From Pseudarthrobacter sp. C4D7 (GTDB lineage: Bacteria > Actinomycetota > Actinomycetes > Actinomycetales > Micrococcaceae), in contig NZ_JABFMW010000005.1 of the NCBI RefSeq assembly GCF_013359725.1, forward strand, positions 1-64,000: DNA of 64,000 bases, read 5' to 3'. Below, one piece after another: positions 54,430 through 61,767 of the stretch (position 1 is the stretch's first letter; each line of letters begins with the position of its first letter). The notes beneath the pieces are model-generated. The model saw nothing but the letters and a program-made list of their open reading frames with translations. It did not search any database and was not told the origin of the DNA. The translations under genes were made by a program, and so were the position numbers.

Positions 54430-55101
54430 GTGGAACACAACACGGCAGCCGCCCGGGACGAATCCCGCCAACCAACAGCACACGACCTTGAAGTACTGAG
54501 CAGGCAGCTGGGACGCCCCGTCCGCGACGTCGTGGAGATTCCGGCGCGCTGCGTCTGCGGCAACCCGCTGGTGGCCGCCACCGCGCCCCGGCTCAGCAAC
54601 GGCACCCCGTTCCCCACCACCTTCTACCTGACGCACCCGGTGATCACGTCCGCGGTTTCCAGGCTTGAAGCGGCCGGCGTCATGAACGCCATGAACGACC
54701 AGCTGGCCGGCGACGACGGACTCGCCGCCGCCTACCGGGCAGCCCACGAAGAGTACCTGGCCGCCCGCGAAGCCATCGGGCAGCGGTCAGGCATCGGCCC
54801 GGTGCCGGAGATCGACGGCGTCTCCGCCGGCGGGATGCCCACCCGCGTCAAATGCCTGCACGTCCTGGTGGGCCACTCCCTGGCAGCGGGCAGCGGCGTC
54901 AACCCCCTGGGCGACCAGGCGATCGGCATGATCAGCGAATGGTGGACTGCTGACAAGTGCTACTGCGACGGCGCCTGGGACACCGCCGGTGAGGCACCGT
55001 CCCGCGACCTGAGCCGCCACGGGCCCCAGGGGCTCCCGGACATCGTGGGCCGGCCCGCCCCGGTCCGGAAATCCGCCGGAACCACGGGAGTGCCCGAGTG
55101 A
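54430..55101 (+). CDS. DUF501 family protein
   Basis: A 223-residue cytoplasmic protein of the DUF501 family, function unknown, conserved in actinobacteria between the FtsB-like gene and ppx. Conserved blocks are LSRQLGRPVRDVVEIPARC, CGNPLVAATAPRL, GTPFPTTFYLTHP and VKCLHVLVGHSLAAG. Cysteine and histidine residues (ARCVCGNP, KCLH, KCYCDGAW) could bind a metal. GTG 54430 has AGGAAGGA upstream, and the stop overlaps the ppx start by GTGA, so the two are cotranslated. Confidence 0.85.
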   Translation: MEHNTAAARDESRQPTAHDLEVLSRQLGRPVRDVVEIPARCVCGNPLVAATAPRLSNGTPFPTTFYLTHPVITSAVSRLEAAGVMNAMNDQLAGDDGLAAAYRAAHEEYLAAREAIGQRSGIGPVPEIDGVSAGGMPTRVKCLHVLVGHSLAAGSGVNPLGDQAIGMISEWWTADKCYCDGAWDTAGEAPSRDLSRHGPQGLPDIVGRPAPVRKSAGTTGVPE

Positions 55102-56045
55102 CCCGCGTGGCCGCCATCGACTGCGGCACCAACTCCATCCGGCTCCTGATCGCCGCCATCGACCGCAGCAACGGCGGCACAACGCTCACCGACGTCCACC
55201 GCGAGATGCGCGTGGTCCGGCTGGGCCATGGAGTGGACGCCACCGGCGAGCTGGCTCCGGAGGCCTTGGAGCGCACGCTCGCCGCAACAGCCGACTACGC
55301 CCGCCTGATCAAGGAGCACGGCGCAGAGCGGATCCGCTTCGTCGCCACCTCCGCCAGCCGCGATGCCCGCAACCGGGACGTCTTCGTGGACGGCGTCAGG
55401 GAACTGCTGGGCGTGGAACCTGAGGTCATCTCCGGGGACGAGGAAGCTGCACTGTCCTTTGCCGGAGCCAGCAGCGTCCTGCCCGTCCTGGACGGCCAGC
55501 AGGTTCTCGTGGTGGACCTCGGCGGGGGAAGCACCGAGTTCGTCCTCGGCACCGCAGCGGGCGTCACCGCTGCCAGGTCCGTGAATATCGGCTGCGTCAG
55601 GCTGACCGAACGGCACCTGCGCAACGATCCGCCCACTGCCGAACAAATCGCCGCCGCAGAAGCCGACGTGGACGCAGCCATGGCCACTGCCGGCCGCGAT
55701 GTGCCCCTGGAACACGCCACCGCCGTCGTCGGCGTTGCCGGGTCCGTCACCACCATCACCGCGCACGCACTCCACCTGCCGGAATACTCACCCAGCGCCA
55801 TCCACGGGGCGGAACTGCCCATCGCGGACATCCGCGACGCCGCCACCGACCTGCTGAACATGACCCGCGCCGGCCGGGCAGCCCTGCCGTACATGCACCC
55901 CGGACGGGTCGACGTCATCGGCGCCGGGGGACTGGTGTGGCGGCGCATCCTGGAGCGGATGGGGGAGTTGACCGGCGGCAGGATCACCGCGGCCACCGCC
56001 AGCGAGCACGACATCCTCGATGGCATCGCCCTGAGCATCGGGTAG
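55098..56045 (+). CDS. ppx: Ppx/GppA family exopolyphosphatase/phosphatase
   Basis: A 315-residue member of the actin-like ASKHA superfamily that degrades inorganic polyphosphate or pppGpp. The phosphate loops are AAIDCGTNSIRLLIA at the N-terminus and VVDLGGGSTEFVLG near residue 140; SASRDARNRDVFVDGVRELL and VGVAGSVTTITAHAL are further family blocks. This short form (about 310 residues) is the actinobacterial single-module type. GTG 55098 overlaps the DUF501 stop. The subtilase gene follows 3 nt later. Confidence 0.9.
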   Translation: MTRVAAIDCGTNSIRLLIAAIDRSNGGTTLTDVHREMRVVRLGHGVDATGELAPEALERTLAATADYARLIKEHGAERIRFVATSASRDARNRDVFVDGVRELLGVEPEVISGDEEAALSFAGASSVLPVLDGQQVLVVDLGGGSTEFVLGTAAGVTAARSVNIGCVRLTERHLRNDPPTAEQIAAAEADVDAAMATAGRDVPLEHATAVVGVAGSVTTITAHALHLPEYSPSAIHGAELPIADIRDAATDLLNMTRAGRAALPYMHPGRVDVIGAGGLVWRRILERMGELTGGRITAATASEHDILDGIALSIG

Positions 56046-56048
56046 TCC

Positions 56049-57455
56049 ATGCATTCCACCCCAGCTCCAACCCCGTTCGCATCCCGGACCGCGGCCGCCC
56101 TCATGGCCGTCCTGCTGGCCGCCTGCTGCCTGTGCGCCGGGCTGTTCACCGCCCCCGCCGCCCGTGCCGACGAGTGGCGTGACAAGGAATACTGGCTGGC
56201 AGACTCGGGCATCACCAAGGCCTGGGAAGTGTCCAAGGGCGCCGGCGTGAAGGTGGCCATCATCGACAGCGGCATCGATGCGCAACACCCGGACCTCAAG
56301 GGCGCCGTCGTCGGTGGCTACGACGCCTCAGGCTCAGGCCAGCCGGACGGCCTGAAGAGCGTCGGGTCCAAGCCTGAACACGGCACCCTGGTCGCCACCA
56401 TGCTCGCAGGGCGCGGACACCAGCCCGCCGCTGCCAGCCCCAGCCCCAGCCCAGCGCCGACAGTTCCGCCGGACGGCATCATGGGCGTGGCCCCGGAAGC
56501 GCAGCTCCTCTCAGTTTCCACCTGGCTGGGCTCCGCAAACCCCTCCGGCAAGAGCGACCAGGACCAGATCCCGGAAGCAGTCCGCTGGGCCGTGGACAAC
56601 GGCGCCAAGGTCATCAACATCTCGCTCGGCAGCACCACGCCGCAGTGGCCGCAAAGCTGGGACGCCGCCTTCCTGTATGCCGAACAAAAAGACGTGGTCA
56701 TCGTGGCCGCCGCCGGAAACCGGGTGGGCGGCAACACCCAGGTGGGCGCACCCGCCACCATCCCGGGCGTCCTCACCGTTGCCGGCCTGGACCGCAGGAA
56801 TGTGGCCAGCGTGGACGCGTCGTCGCAGGGCATCAGCATCGGCGTGGCCGCACCCGCCGAAAACCTCCTGGGCGGCCTTCCCGGCGGCGGCTATGCGGAA
56901 TGGGCGGGAACCTCCGGGTCCACGCCCATCGTGGCCGGCGTTGCTGCCCTGATCCGGTCCAAGTGGCCGGACATGAGCGCCGAACAGGTCATCAACAGAA
57001 TCGTCTCCACGGCCAAGGATGCCGGTGCACCGGGCAAGGACCCGCTGTACGGCTACGGCATCCTCAACGCCGAGGCTGCGCTGAAGGCCGACGTTCCTGA
57101 GACAAAAGTCAATCCGCTGGGCACCATCGCCGAGTGGATCCGCGTCCACCGGCGCGGCAATGCCGCCCCGGCAACGCCGCTTCCCACCGCAGCCCCGGCG
57201 CCCAGCGCGGCACCCACCCTGCCCGAAGCCACCGTGCCGGCCGCCAAGGCGCCGTCCCAGCGCGACAGTGCCATCGGCGCCGCCGTCGTGATCGGTTTTG
57301 CTGCCCTGTTCGTGGCGATTATTGCCGCTGCTGCCATCCAGCTCCGCCGCGCGGCCCGCAACCCTTCGCCGGCGGTGGAGGAACCCGACACGGGGGTCAT
57401 GGAAAGCGTCAAGGAGCGCCCCGGTTCCAAGGTTACGGGGCCCGCCGACGGCTAG
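56049..57455 (+). CDS. Membrane-anchored S8 (subtilisin-like) serine protease
   Basis: A 468-residue exported subtilase. A signal peptide (about residues 1-40, hydrophobic core AALMAVLLAACCLCAGLF, ending ARA) precedes the catalytic domain: Asp73 in AIIDSGID, His111 in EHGTLVA, Asn224 in AAGN and Ser289 in GTSGSTPIVAG. The usual GTSMA is GTSGS here. A Ser/Pro repeat insert (SPSPSPAP) follows the histidine. The C-terminus has a Pro/Ala-rich stalk, one membrane helix (about 412-435) and a cytoplasmic tail, as in mycosins, but no ESX genes are nearby. Its 3-nt spacing from ppx suggests cotranscription. Substrate unknown. Confidence 0.85.
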   Translation: MHSTPAPTPFASRTAAALMAVLLAACCLCAGLFTAPAARADEWRDKEYWLADSGITKAWEVSKGAGVKVAIIDSGIDAQHPDLKGAVVGGYDASGSGQPDGLKSVGSKPEHGTLVATMLAGRGHQPAAASPSPSPAPTVPPDGIMGVAPEAQLLSVSTWLGSANPSGKSDQDQIPEAVRWAVDNGAKVINISLGSTTPQWPQSWDAAFLYAEQKDVVIVAAAGNRVGGNTQVGAPATIPGVLTVAGLDRRNVASVDASSQGISIGVAAPAENLLGGLPGGGYAEWAGTSGSTPIVAGVAALIRSKWPDMSAEQVINRIVSTAKDAGAPGKDPLYGYGILNAEAALKADVPETKVNPLGTIAEWIRVHRRGNAAPATPLPTAAPAPSAAPTLPEATVPAAKAPSQRDSAIGAAVVIGFAALFVAIIAAAAIQLRRAARNPSPAVEEPDTGVMESVKERPGSKVTGPADG

Positions 57456-57477
57456 TGAAGATTTTCACAAACTCCTG

Positions 57478-57483
57478 TACCCT
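57478..57483 (+). promoter_or_regulatory. -10 box TACCCT of a probably leaderless NDH-2 gene
   Basis: TACCCT is followed by 6 nt (TGAAGA) and ATG 57490. GTGAAG 17 nt upstream is a possible -35. Confidence 0.45.
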
Positions 57484-57489
57484 TGAAGA

Positions 57490-58953
57490 ATGGCAACCAC
57501 CCCACAGCTCCAGGACCGTCCCAGGGTACTCGTCGTCGGCGGCGGGTACGTCGGCCTCTACGTAGCACTCAAACTGCAGAAGAAGATCGCGAATGCCGGT
57601 GGCATCGTCACCGTCGTTGATCCCCTGCCCTACATGACCTACCAGCCCTTCCTCCCTGAGGTGGCCGGCGGCAACATCGAAGCCCGCCACGCGGTGGTCT
57701 CCCACCGCCAGCACCTCAAGCAGACCGAGCTCATCCAGGGCCGCGTCACGTCGATCGACCACGTCAACCGGACGGCCGTTGTGGCTCCTGCCGACGGCGG
57801 CGAGAACTTTGAAGTTCCCTACTTCGACGTCGTGCTCGCAGCCGGCGCCATCACCCGCACGTTCCCCATCAAGGGCCTCGCGGACAAGGGCATCGGCCTG
57901 AAGACCATCGAGGAAGCCGTTGCGCTGCGCAACAAGCTCCTGGAGCGCATCGAGGTTGCCTCCACCATGACGGACCCCGCCGCGCGCGCCCGGGCCCTCA
58001 CCTTCGTCGTTGTCGGTGGCGGCTTCGCCGGCATCGAATGCATCACCGAAATGGAAGACCTCGCCCGCGCCGCTGTGCGCAATAACCCGCGCATCAAGCA
58101 GGAGGAAGTCCGCTTCGTCCTGGTTGAAGCCATGGGCCGCATCATGCCCGAGGTTACCGCCAAGCAGGCTGACTGGGTGGTTGAGCACCTGCGCAGCCGC
58201 GGCATCGAGGTGCTCCTGAACACCTCGCTGGACAGCGCCGAAGGCAGCCTGAAGCTGATCAACCTTCCGGACAAGACTCCCGCCCAGGAATTCGAGGCGG
58301 ACACCCTTGTGTGGACGGCCGGCGTGCAGGCGAACCCGATGGTCCGCTCCACCGACTTCCCGCTCGAACCCCGCGGCCGCGTCCGCGTCCTGCCGGACCT
58401 GCGTATCTCCGGCGACGAAGGCATCGTGGAGAACGCCTGGGCCGCAGGTGACATCGCCGCTGTTCCGGACCTCACCGGCAAGGGCCTGCCGGACGGCACC
58501 TGCGTCCCCAACGCCCAGCACGCCCTGCGCCAGGCCAAGCGCCTCGCCAAGAACCTGTGGGCTTCCCGCTGGGACAAGCCGCTCGCTGACTACAAGCACA
58601 AGAACCTTGGTGCCGTGGCAGGGTTCGGCGAGTGGAAGGGCGTTGCCAACATCAATCTCCTGGGCCGGATCGGCCTCAAGGGCGGGCTCGCCTGGCTGGC
58701 CCACCGCGGCTACCACGGCATGGCCATGCCCACGGTGGAGCGTAAGTTCCGGGTCATCCTCAACTGGATTATCGGTTTCTTCGCCGGCCGCGACACCACG
58801 CAGCTGATGGACCTGGACAACCCCCGCGGTGCCTTCGTCTCTGCAGCCACCCCGGCCCCGAAGCCTGCCGCGGCGCCCGCAGCAGCACCGGCTGCCGGCT
58901 CCAGCGCTGTCGCTGCCGCCCCCAAGGAAACGGTAGCGGCCAACGCCAAGTAG
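57490..58953 (+). CDS. ndh: Type II NADH dehydrogenase (NDH-2)
   Basis: A 487-residue membrane-associated flavoprotein that passes electrons from NADH to quinone without pumping protons. The FAD motif VLVVGGGYVGLYVALKLQKK is at residues 12-31 and the NADH motif FVVVGGGFAGIECITEMEDL near 173. VWTAGVQANPMVRS, WAAGDIAAVPD and GVAKx-type C-terminal blocks follow, then an amphipathic region (NWIIGFFAGRDTTQLMDL) that attaches to the membrane. The last 40 residues are an Ala/Pro-rich tail. ATG 57490 lies 6 nt after a TACCCT box. A terminator hairpin follows the stop. Confidence 0.92.
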   Translation: MATTPQLQDRPRVLVVGGGYVGLYVALKLQKKIANAGGIVTVVDPLPYMTYQPFLPEVAGGNIEARHAVVSHRQHLKQTELIQGRVTSIDHVNRTAVVAPADGGENFEVPYFDVVLAAGAITRTFPIKGLADKGIGLKTIEEAVALRNKLLERIEVASTMTDPAARARALTFVVVGGGFAGIECITEMEDLARAAVRNNPRIKQEEVRFVLVEAMGRIMPEVTAKQADWVVEHLRSRGIEVLLNTSLDSAEGSLKLINLPDKTPAQEFEADTLVWTAGVQANPMVRSTDFPLEPRGRVRVLPDLRISGDEGIVENAWAAGDIAAVPDLTGKGLPDGTCVPNAQHALRQAKRLAKNLWASRWDKPLADYKHKNLGAVAGFGEWKGVANINLLGRIGLKGGLAWLAHRGYHGMAMPTVERKFRVILNWIIGFFAGRDTTQLMDLDNPRGAFVSAATPAPKPAAAPAAAPAAGSSAVAAAPKETVAANAK

Positions 58954-58971
58954 CGCGCCTGCTTCACAGCG

Positions 58972-59014
58972 GCCGGCGGCGGCCGTCCCCTAAGCGGGGA
59001 TGGCCGCCGCCGGC
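58972..59014 (+). terminator. Terminator after ndh
   Basis: GCCGGCGGCGGCC (58972-58984) pairs with GGCCGCCGCCGGC (59002-59014), with an inner GTCCCC/GGGGA stem around TAAG. It is followed by GTTTCC. Confidence 0.75.
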
Positions 59015-59056
59015 GTTTCCAGCCAACGCGTTCCGGGCAGGTACCATTGACCCGGC

Positions 59057-59130
59057 GCCCCAGTAGCCCAATTGGCAGAGGCAGCGGACTTAAAATCCGC
59101 GTGTTGTGGGTTCGAGTCCCACCTGGGGTA
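59057..59130 (+). tRNA. tRNA with anticodon UAA (reads UUA, Leu) but a short class I variable loop
   Basis: A full cloverleaf can be drawn. The acceptor is GCCCCAG (59057-59063) with CTGGGGT (59123-59129), G1-U72 being a wobble pair, and discriminator A at 59130. D stem GCC/GGC with GG in its loop. Anticodon stem GCGGA/TCCGC (59084-59088 / 59096-59100) closing the loop CTTAAAA, so the anticodon is TAA. Variable loop of 5 nt (GTGTT). T arm GTGGG-TTCGAGT-CCCAC. CCA is not encoded. Leucine tRNAs normally have a long variable arm; here it is absent, so charging specificity is uncertain even though the discriminator A fits leucine. Confidence 0.85.
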
Positions 59131-59166
59131 CGTTCTGTTCCTCCGCTGCCACGGTGTGGCCATCTT

Positions 59167-59193
59167 GAAGCCGCCTGCACAGCAGGCGGCTTC
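59167..59193 (+). terminator. Terminator-like hairpin after the tRNA gene
   Basis: GAAGCCGCCTGC (59167-59178) pairs perfectly with GCAGGCGGCTTC (59182-59193) around ACA. It lies 37 nt past the tRNA. Confidence 0.7.
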
Positions 59194-59232
59194 CGCCGTT
59201 TAATTCCACATAGGCAACGACTGTTATAAGGC

Positions 59233-59248
59233 TGTGACCTCAGTCACT
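59233..59248 (+). promoter_or_regulatory. CRP/GlxR-like site in the livJ leader region
   Basis: TGTGA-CCTCAG-TCACT matches the CRP-family consensus TGTGA-N6-TCACA at 9 of 10 defined positions. It overlaps a possible promoter (TATAAG at about 59225) and lies 126 nt upstream of the binding-protein gene. No CRP gene is in the window. Confidence 0.5.
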
Positions 59249-59373
59249 TAGTTTCCCTGCGGTCTATGCATTAGCTTGAACCTAAATCAGGAATACCTGG
59301 TCCAATTCCGGGCGCCGAAGCGCCCCATTGATCCGCAAGCGCATCGCATGGCCCTGTTTCGGAAGGCAGACAA

Positions 59374-60603
59374 ATGTACCGAAAGAAAGTCCTCACCTCG
59401 TTGGCGGCAGCAGCCACATTCAGCATGCTGCTGTCGGCCTGTGCCAACCAGGCGGGCCCCGGCACCACGGAAAGCTCAGGTTCGTCCAGCAAGGTGAACA
59501 TCCCTGCCATCTCCAAAGTGGACGTTCCCTCCGGTGCGGTCCTCCCGGCCGGCGACGGCAAGGGAAGCTGCCCGTCCAGCACCACGATCGCCTACGCCGG
59601 GGCACAGACCGGCCCCAACGCCCAGCTCGGCGTGAACATCTTCAACGGTGTGCAGCTGGCTGTCGACCAGCACAACAGGGCGAACCCCGGCTGCCAGGTC
59701 CAGTTCAAGAAGTTCGACACTGAAGGCGATCCCAACAAGGCCACGGGTCCAGTCACCCAGATGGTCAGCGAGCAGGACATCGTCGGCGTCATCGGGCTCC
59801 CGTTCTCGGGTGAATCCAAGGCCACGGGCAACATCTTCGAGCAGAAGGGCCTGGTGCACATCACCCCGTCCGCCACCAACCCCGGCCTGACCGAAAACGG
59901 CTGGACCACCTTCTTCCGCGGCCTCGGCAATGACGCCGTCCAGGGTCCCGCGGCCGCCAAGTTCCTCACCGGAAAGATTGGCGCCAAGAAGGTTTACCTG
60001 GTCCAGGACGACTCCGATTACGGCATCGGCCTTGGTACCTCCACCTCTGCAGGCCTGGGCAGCGCGCTGACCGGCACGGAAAAGGTGACCACCGGCCAGA
60101 AGGACTTCTCGGCCGTGATCTCCAAGATCATGAACGCCAAGGCTGACGCCGTGTACTACGCCGGCTACTACGCAGAGGGTGCCCCCTTTGCCCAGCAGCT
60201 CGTGGGCAAGGGCTTCACCGGCACGTTCGTTGGCCCTGACGGCGTCAAGGACGACCAGTTCATCAAGCAGGCAGGCGACGCTTCCAACAACGCCTACTTC
60301 ACCTGCCCCTGCCTCCCGGGCGAACTGATCCCCGACTTCGCCTCGGCCTACAAGGAAATCTCCAAGGGCGCTGAACCGGGCACGTACTCCATCGAGGGCT
60401 ACGACGCCGCCACCGTCCTCCTGTCCGGCATCGACGCAGGCAAGCAGAGCCGTGCAGACCTGCTGGCATGGGTCAAGGCCTACGACAAGGACGGCCTGAG
60501 CAAGCACTACAAGTGGGACGCCAAGGGTGAACTCCAGGCCCCGACCGTCTACGGCTACAAGGTGGAAAACGGCAAGATCGTTCCCGTCGGCCCCATCGGG
60601 TAG
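59374..60603 (+). CDS. livJ: Branched-chain amino acid-type ABC transporter binding lipoprotein (LivJ-like)
   Basis: A 409-residue lipoprotein of the type I periplasmic-binding family used by HAAT importers. The signal peptide ends in LLSAC near residue 22, and a Ser/Gly linker follows. Blocks include TTIAYAGAQTGPNAQLGVNI, SEQDIVGVIGLPFSGESKAT, HITPSATNPGLTENGWTTFF, VYLVQDDSDYGIG and YYAGYYAEGAPFAQQL. It binds branched-chain or other amino acids outside the membrane. GGAAGG lies about 8 nt before ATG 59374. The leader is about 130 nt and contains a GGGCGC-CGAA-GCGCCC hairpin (59310-59325). A terminator separates it from the permease genes. Confidence 0.88.
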   Translation: MYRKKVLTSLAAAATFSMLLSACANQAGPGTTESSGSSSKVNIPAISKVDVPSGAVLPAGDGKGSCPSSTTIAYAGAQTGPNAQLGVNIFNGVQLAVDQHNRANPGCQVQFKKFDTEGDPNKATGPVTQMVSEQDIVGVIGLPFSGESKATGNIFEQKGLVHITPSATNPGLTENGWTTFFRGLGNDAVQGPAAAKFLTGKIGAKKVYLVQDDSDYGIGLGTSTSAGLGSALTGTEKVTTGQKDFSAVISKIMNAKADAVYYAGYYAEGAPFAQQLVGKGFTGTFVGPDGVKDDQFIKQAGDASNNAYFTCPCLPGELIPDFASAYKEISKGAEPGTYSIEGYDAATVLLSGIDAGKQSRADLLAWVKAYDKDGLSKHYKWDAKGELQAPTVYGYKVENGKIVPVGPIG

Positions 60604-60622
60604 CAGCAGCCACGCATGAACC

Positions 60623-60664
60623 GGCTGTGGGGGCCAGCACCAGCGGGCCCCCACAGCCTTTTCT
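60623..60664 (+). terminator. Terminator between livJ and livH
   Basis: GGCTGTGGGGGCC (60623-60635) pairs perfectly with GGCCCCCACAGCC (60646-60658), followed by TTTTCTT. Partial termination here would give more binding protein than permease. Confidence 0.85.
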
Positions 60665-60759
60665 TCGCTTGGCAGCAGCCCAGGACCAAGCACCGTCAAT
60701 AGACACAAGTCCCACGGCCGGGCCCACAAAGCCGCGTGCAACTGGATCAGGATGTTCCC

Positions 60760-61767
60760 ATGCTTCCCTCTCTTGTCCCACTCCTCCCGACGGAAAACGA
60801 CTGGATTACCTTCGATATACCGTCCCTGGCCCAGAACTTCTGGAGTGCCACCTTTGACGGCCTCACGTTCGGGGCCATTTATGCGCTTGTGGCGCTGGGC
60901 TACACCCTCGTGTACGGCGTCCTGAACCTCATCAACTTCGCCCACTCCGAAGTGTTCATCGTTGGCTGCTACGCAGTCTTCTTCACCCTCAGCAGCCTGG
61001 GCTTCGGCCCTTCCGCACCCAGGCTCGACATCTGGGCCATCATCCTGAACCTCCTGCTGGCGCTGGTCCTGGCCATGCTCGCGTCCGCCGTGACAGCGTT
61101 CCTCCTGGAACGGATCGCGTACAAGCCCCTGCGGAAACGGAACGCACCCCGTCTGGTCTTCCTGATCACGGCCATCGGCGCCTCCTTCACCATCCAGTAC
61201 CTCATCTACCTGTGGCGCGGCCCCAGCCCCGAACTGGCCCTGACCATGTTCCGGCCCACGCCCATCTTCGACGTCTTCGGCACCATCGTGGACTCCCAGC
61301 AGCTGGTGATCATCATCGCCGCGGTGATCATGATGGTGGGCATCGACAGGTTCATCAGCAAGTCGCGCACCGGCCGAGGCATCCGGGCGGTTGCCCAGGA
61401 CCCGGATACCGCCACATTGATGGGCGTGAACAAAGAGCGCATCATTATTACCACCTTCGTCATCGGAGGCCTGCTCGCAGGAGCCGCCGCCTTGTTCTAC
61501 GTCATGAAAATCCCCTCCGGTGTCCAGTACAGCGGTGGGTTCGTCCTGGGCATCAAGGCGTTCGCGGCAGCAGTCCTGGGCGGCATCGGAAACGTCCGCG
61601 GAGCACTGCTGGGCGGACTGCTCCTTGGCCTGATCGGCAACTACGGCCAGATCCTGCTGGGCAACTCGCAGTGGACCGACGTCGTAGCCTTCGTGGTGCT
61701 GGTGCTCGTGCTGCTGCTGCGGCCCGAAGGCATCCTGGGAACCTCCCTTGGAAGGAGCAAAGCATGA
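60760..61767 (+). CDS. livH: Branched-chain amino acid-type ABC permease (LivH-like)
   Basis: A 335-residue permease of the LivH group with about eight hydrophobic helices. Family blocks are GLTFGAIYALVALGYTLVYG, INFAHSEVFIVGCYAVFF, AVAQDPDTATLMGVNKERII and GIKAFAAAVLGGIGNVRGAL. ATG 60760 is preferred because AGGA lies 8 nt upstream; GTG 60736 in frame would add eight residues. Its stop overlaps livM by ATGA. It forms the channel with LivM. Confidence 0.9.
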   Translation: MLPSLVPLLPTENDWITFDIPSLAQNFWSATFDGLTFGAIYALVALGYTLVYGVLNLINFAHSEVFIVGCYAVFFTLSSLGFGPSAPRLDIWAIILNLLLALVLAMLASAVTAFLLERIAYKPLRKRNAPRLVFLITAIGASFTIQYLIYLWRGPSPELALTMFRPTPIFDVFGTIVDSQQLVIIIAAVIMMVGIDRFISKSRTGRGIRAVAQDPDTATLMGVNKERIIITTFVIGGLLAGAAALFYVMKIPSGVQYSGGFVLGIKAFAAAVLGGIGNVRGALLGGLLLGLIGNYGQILLGNSQWTDVVAFVVLVLVLLLRPEGILGTSLGRSKA

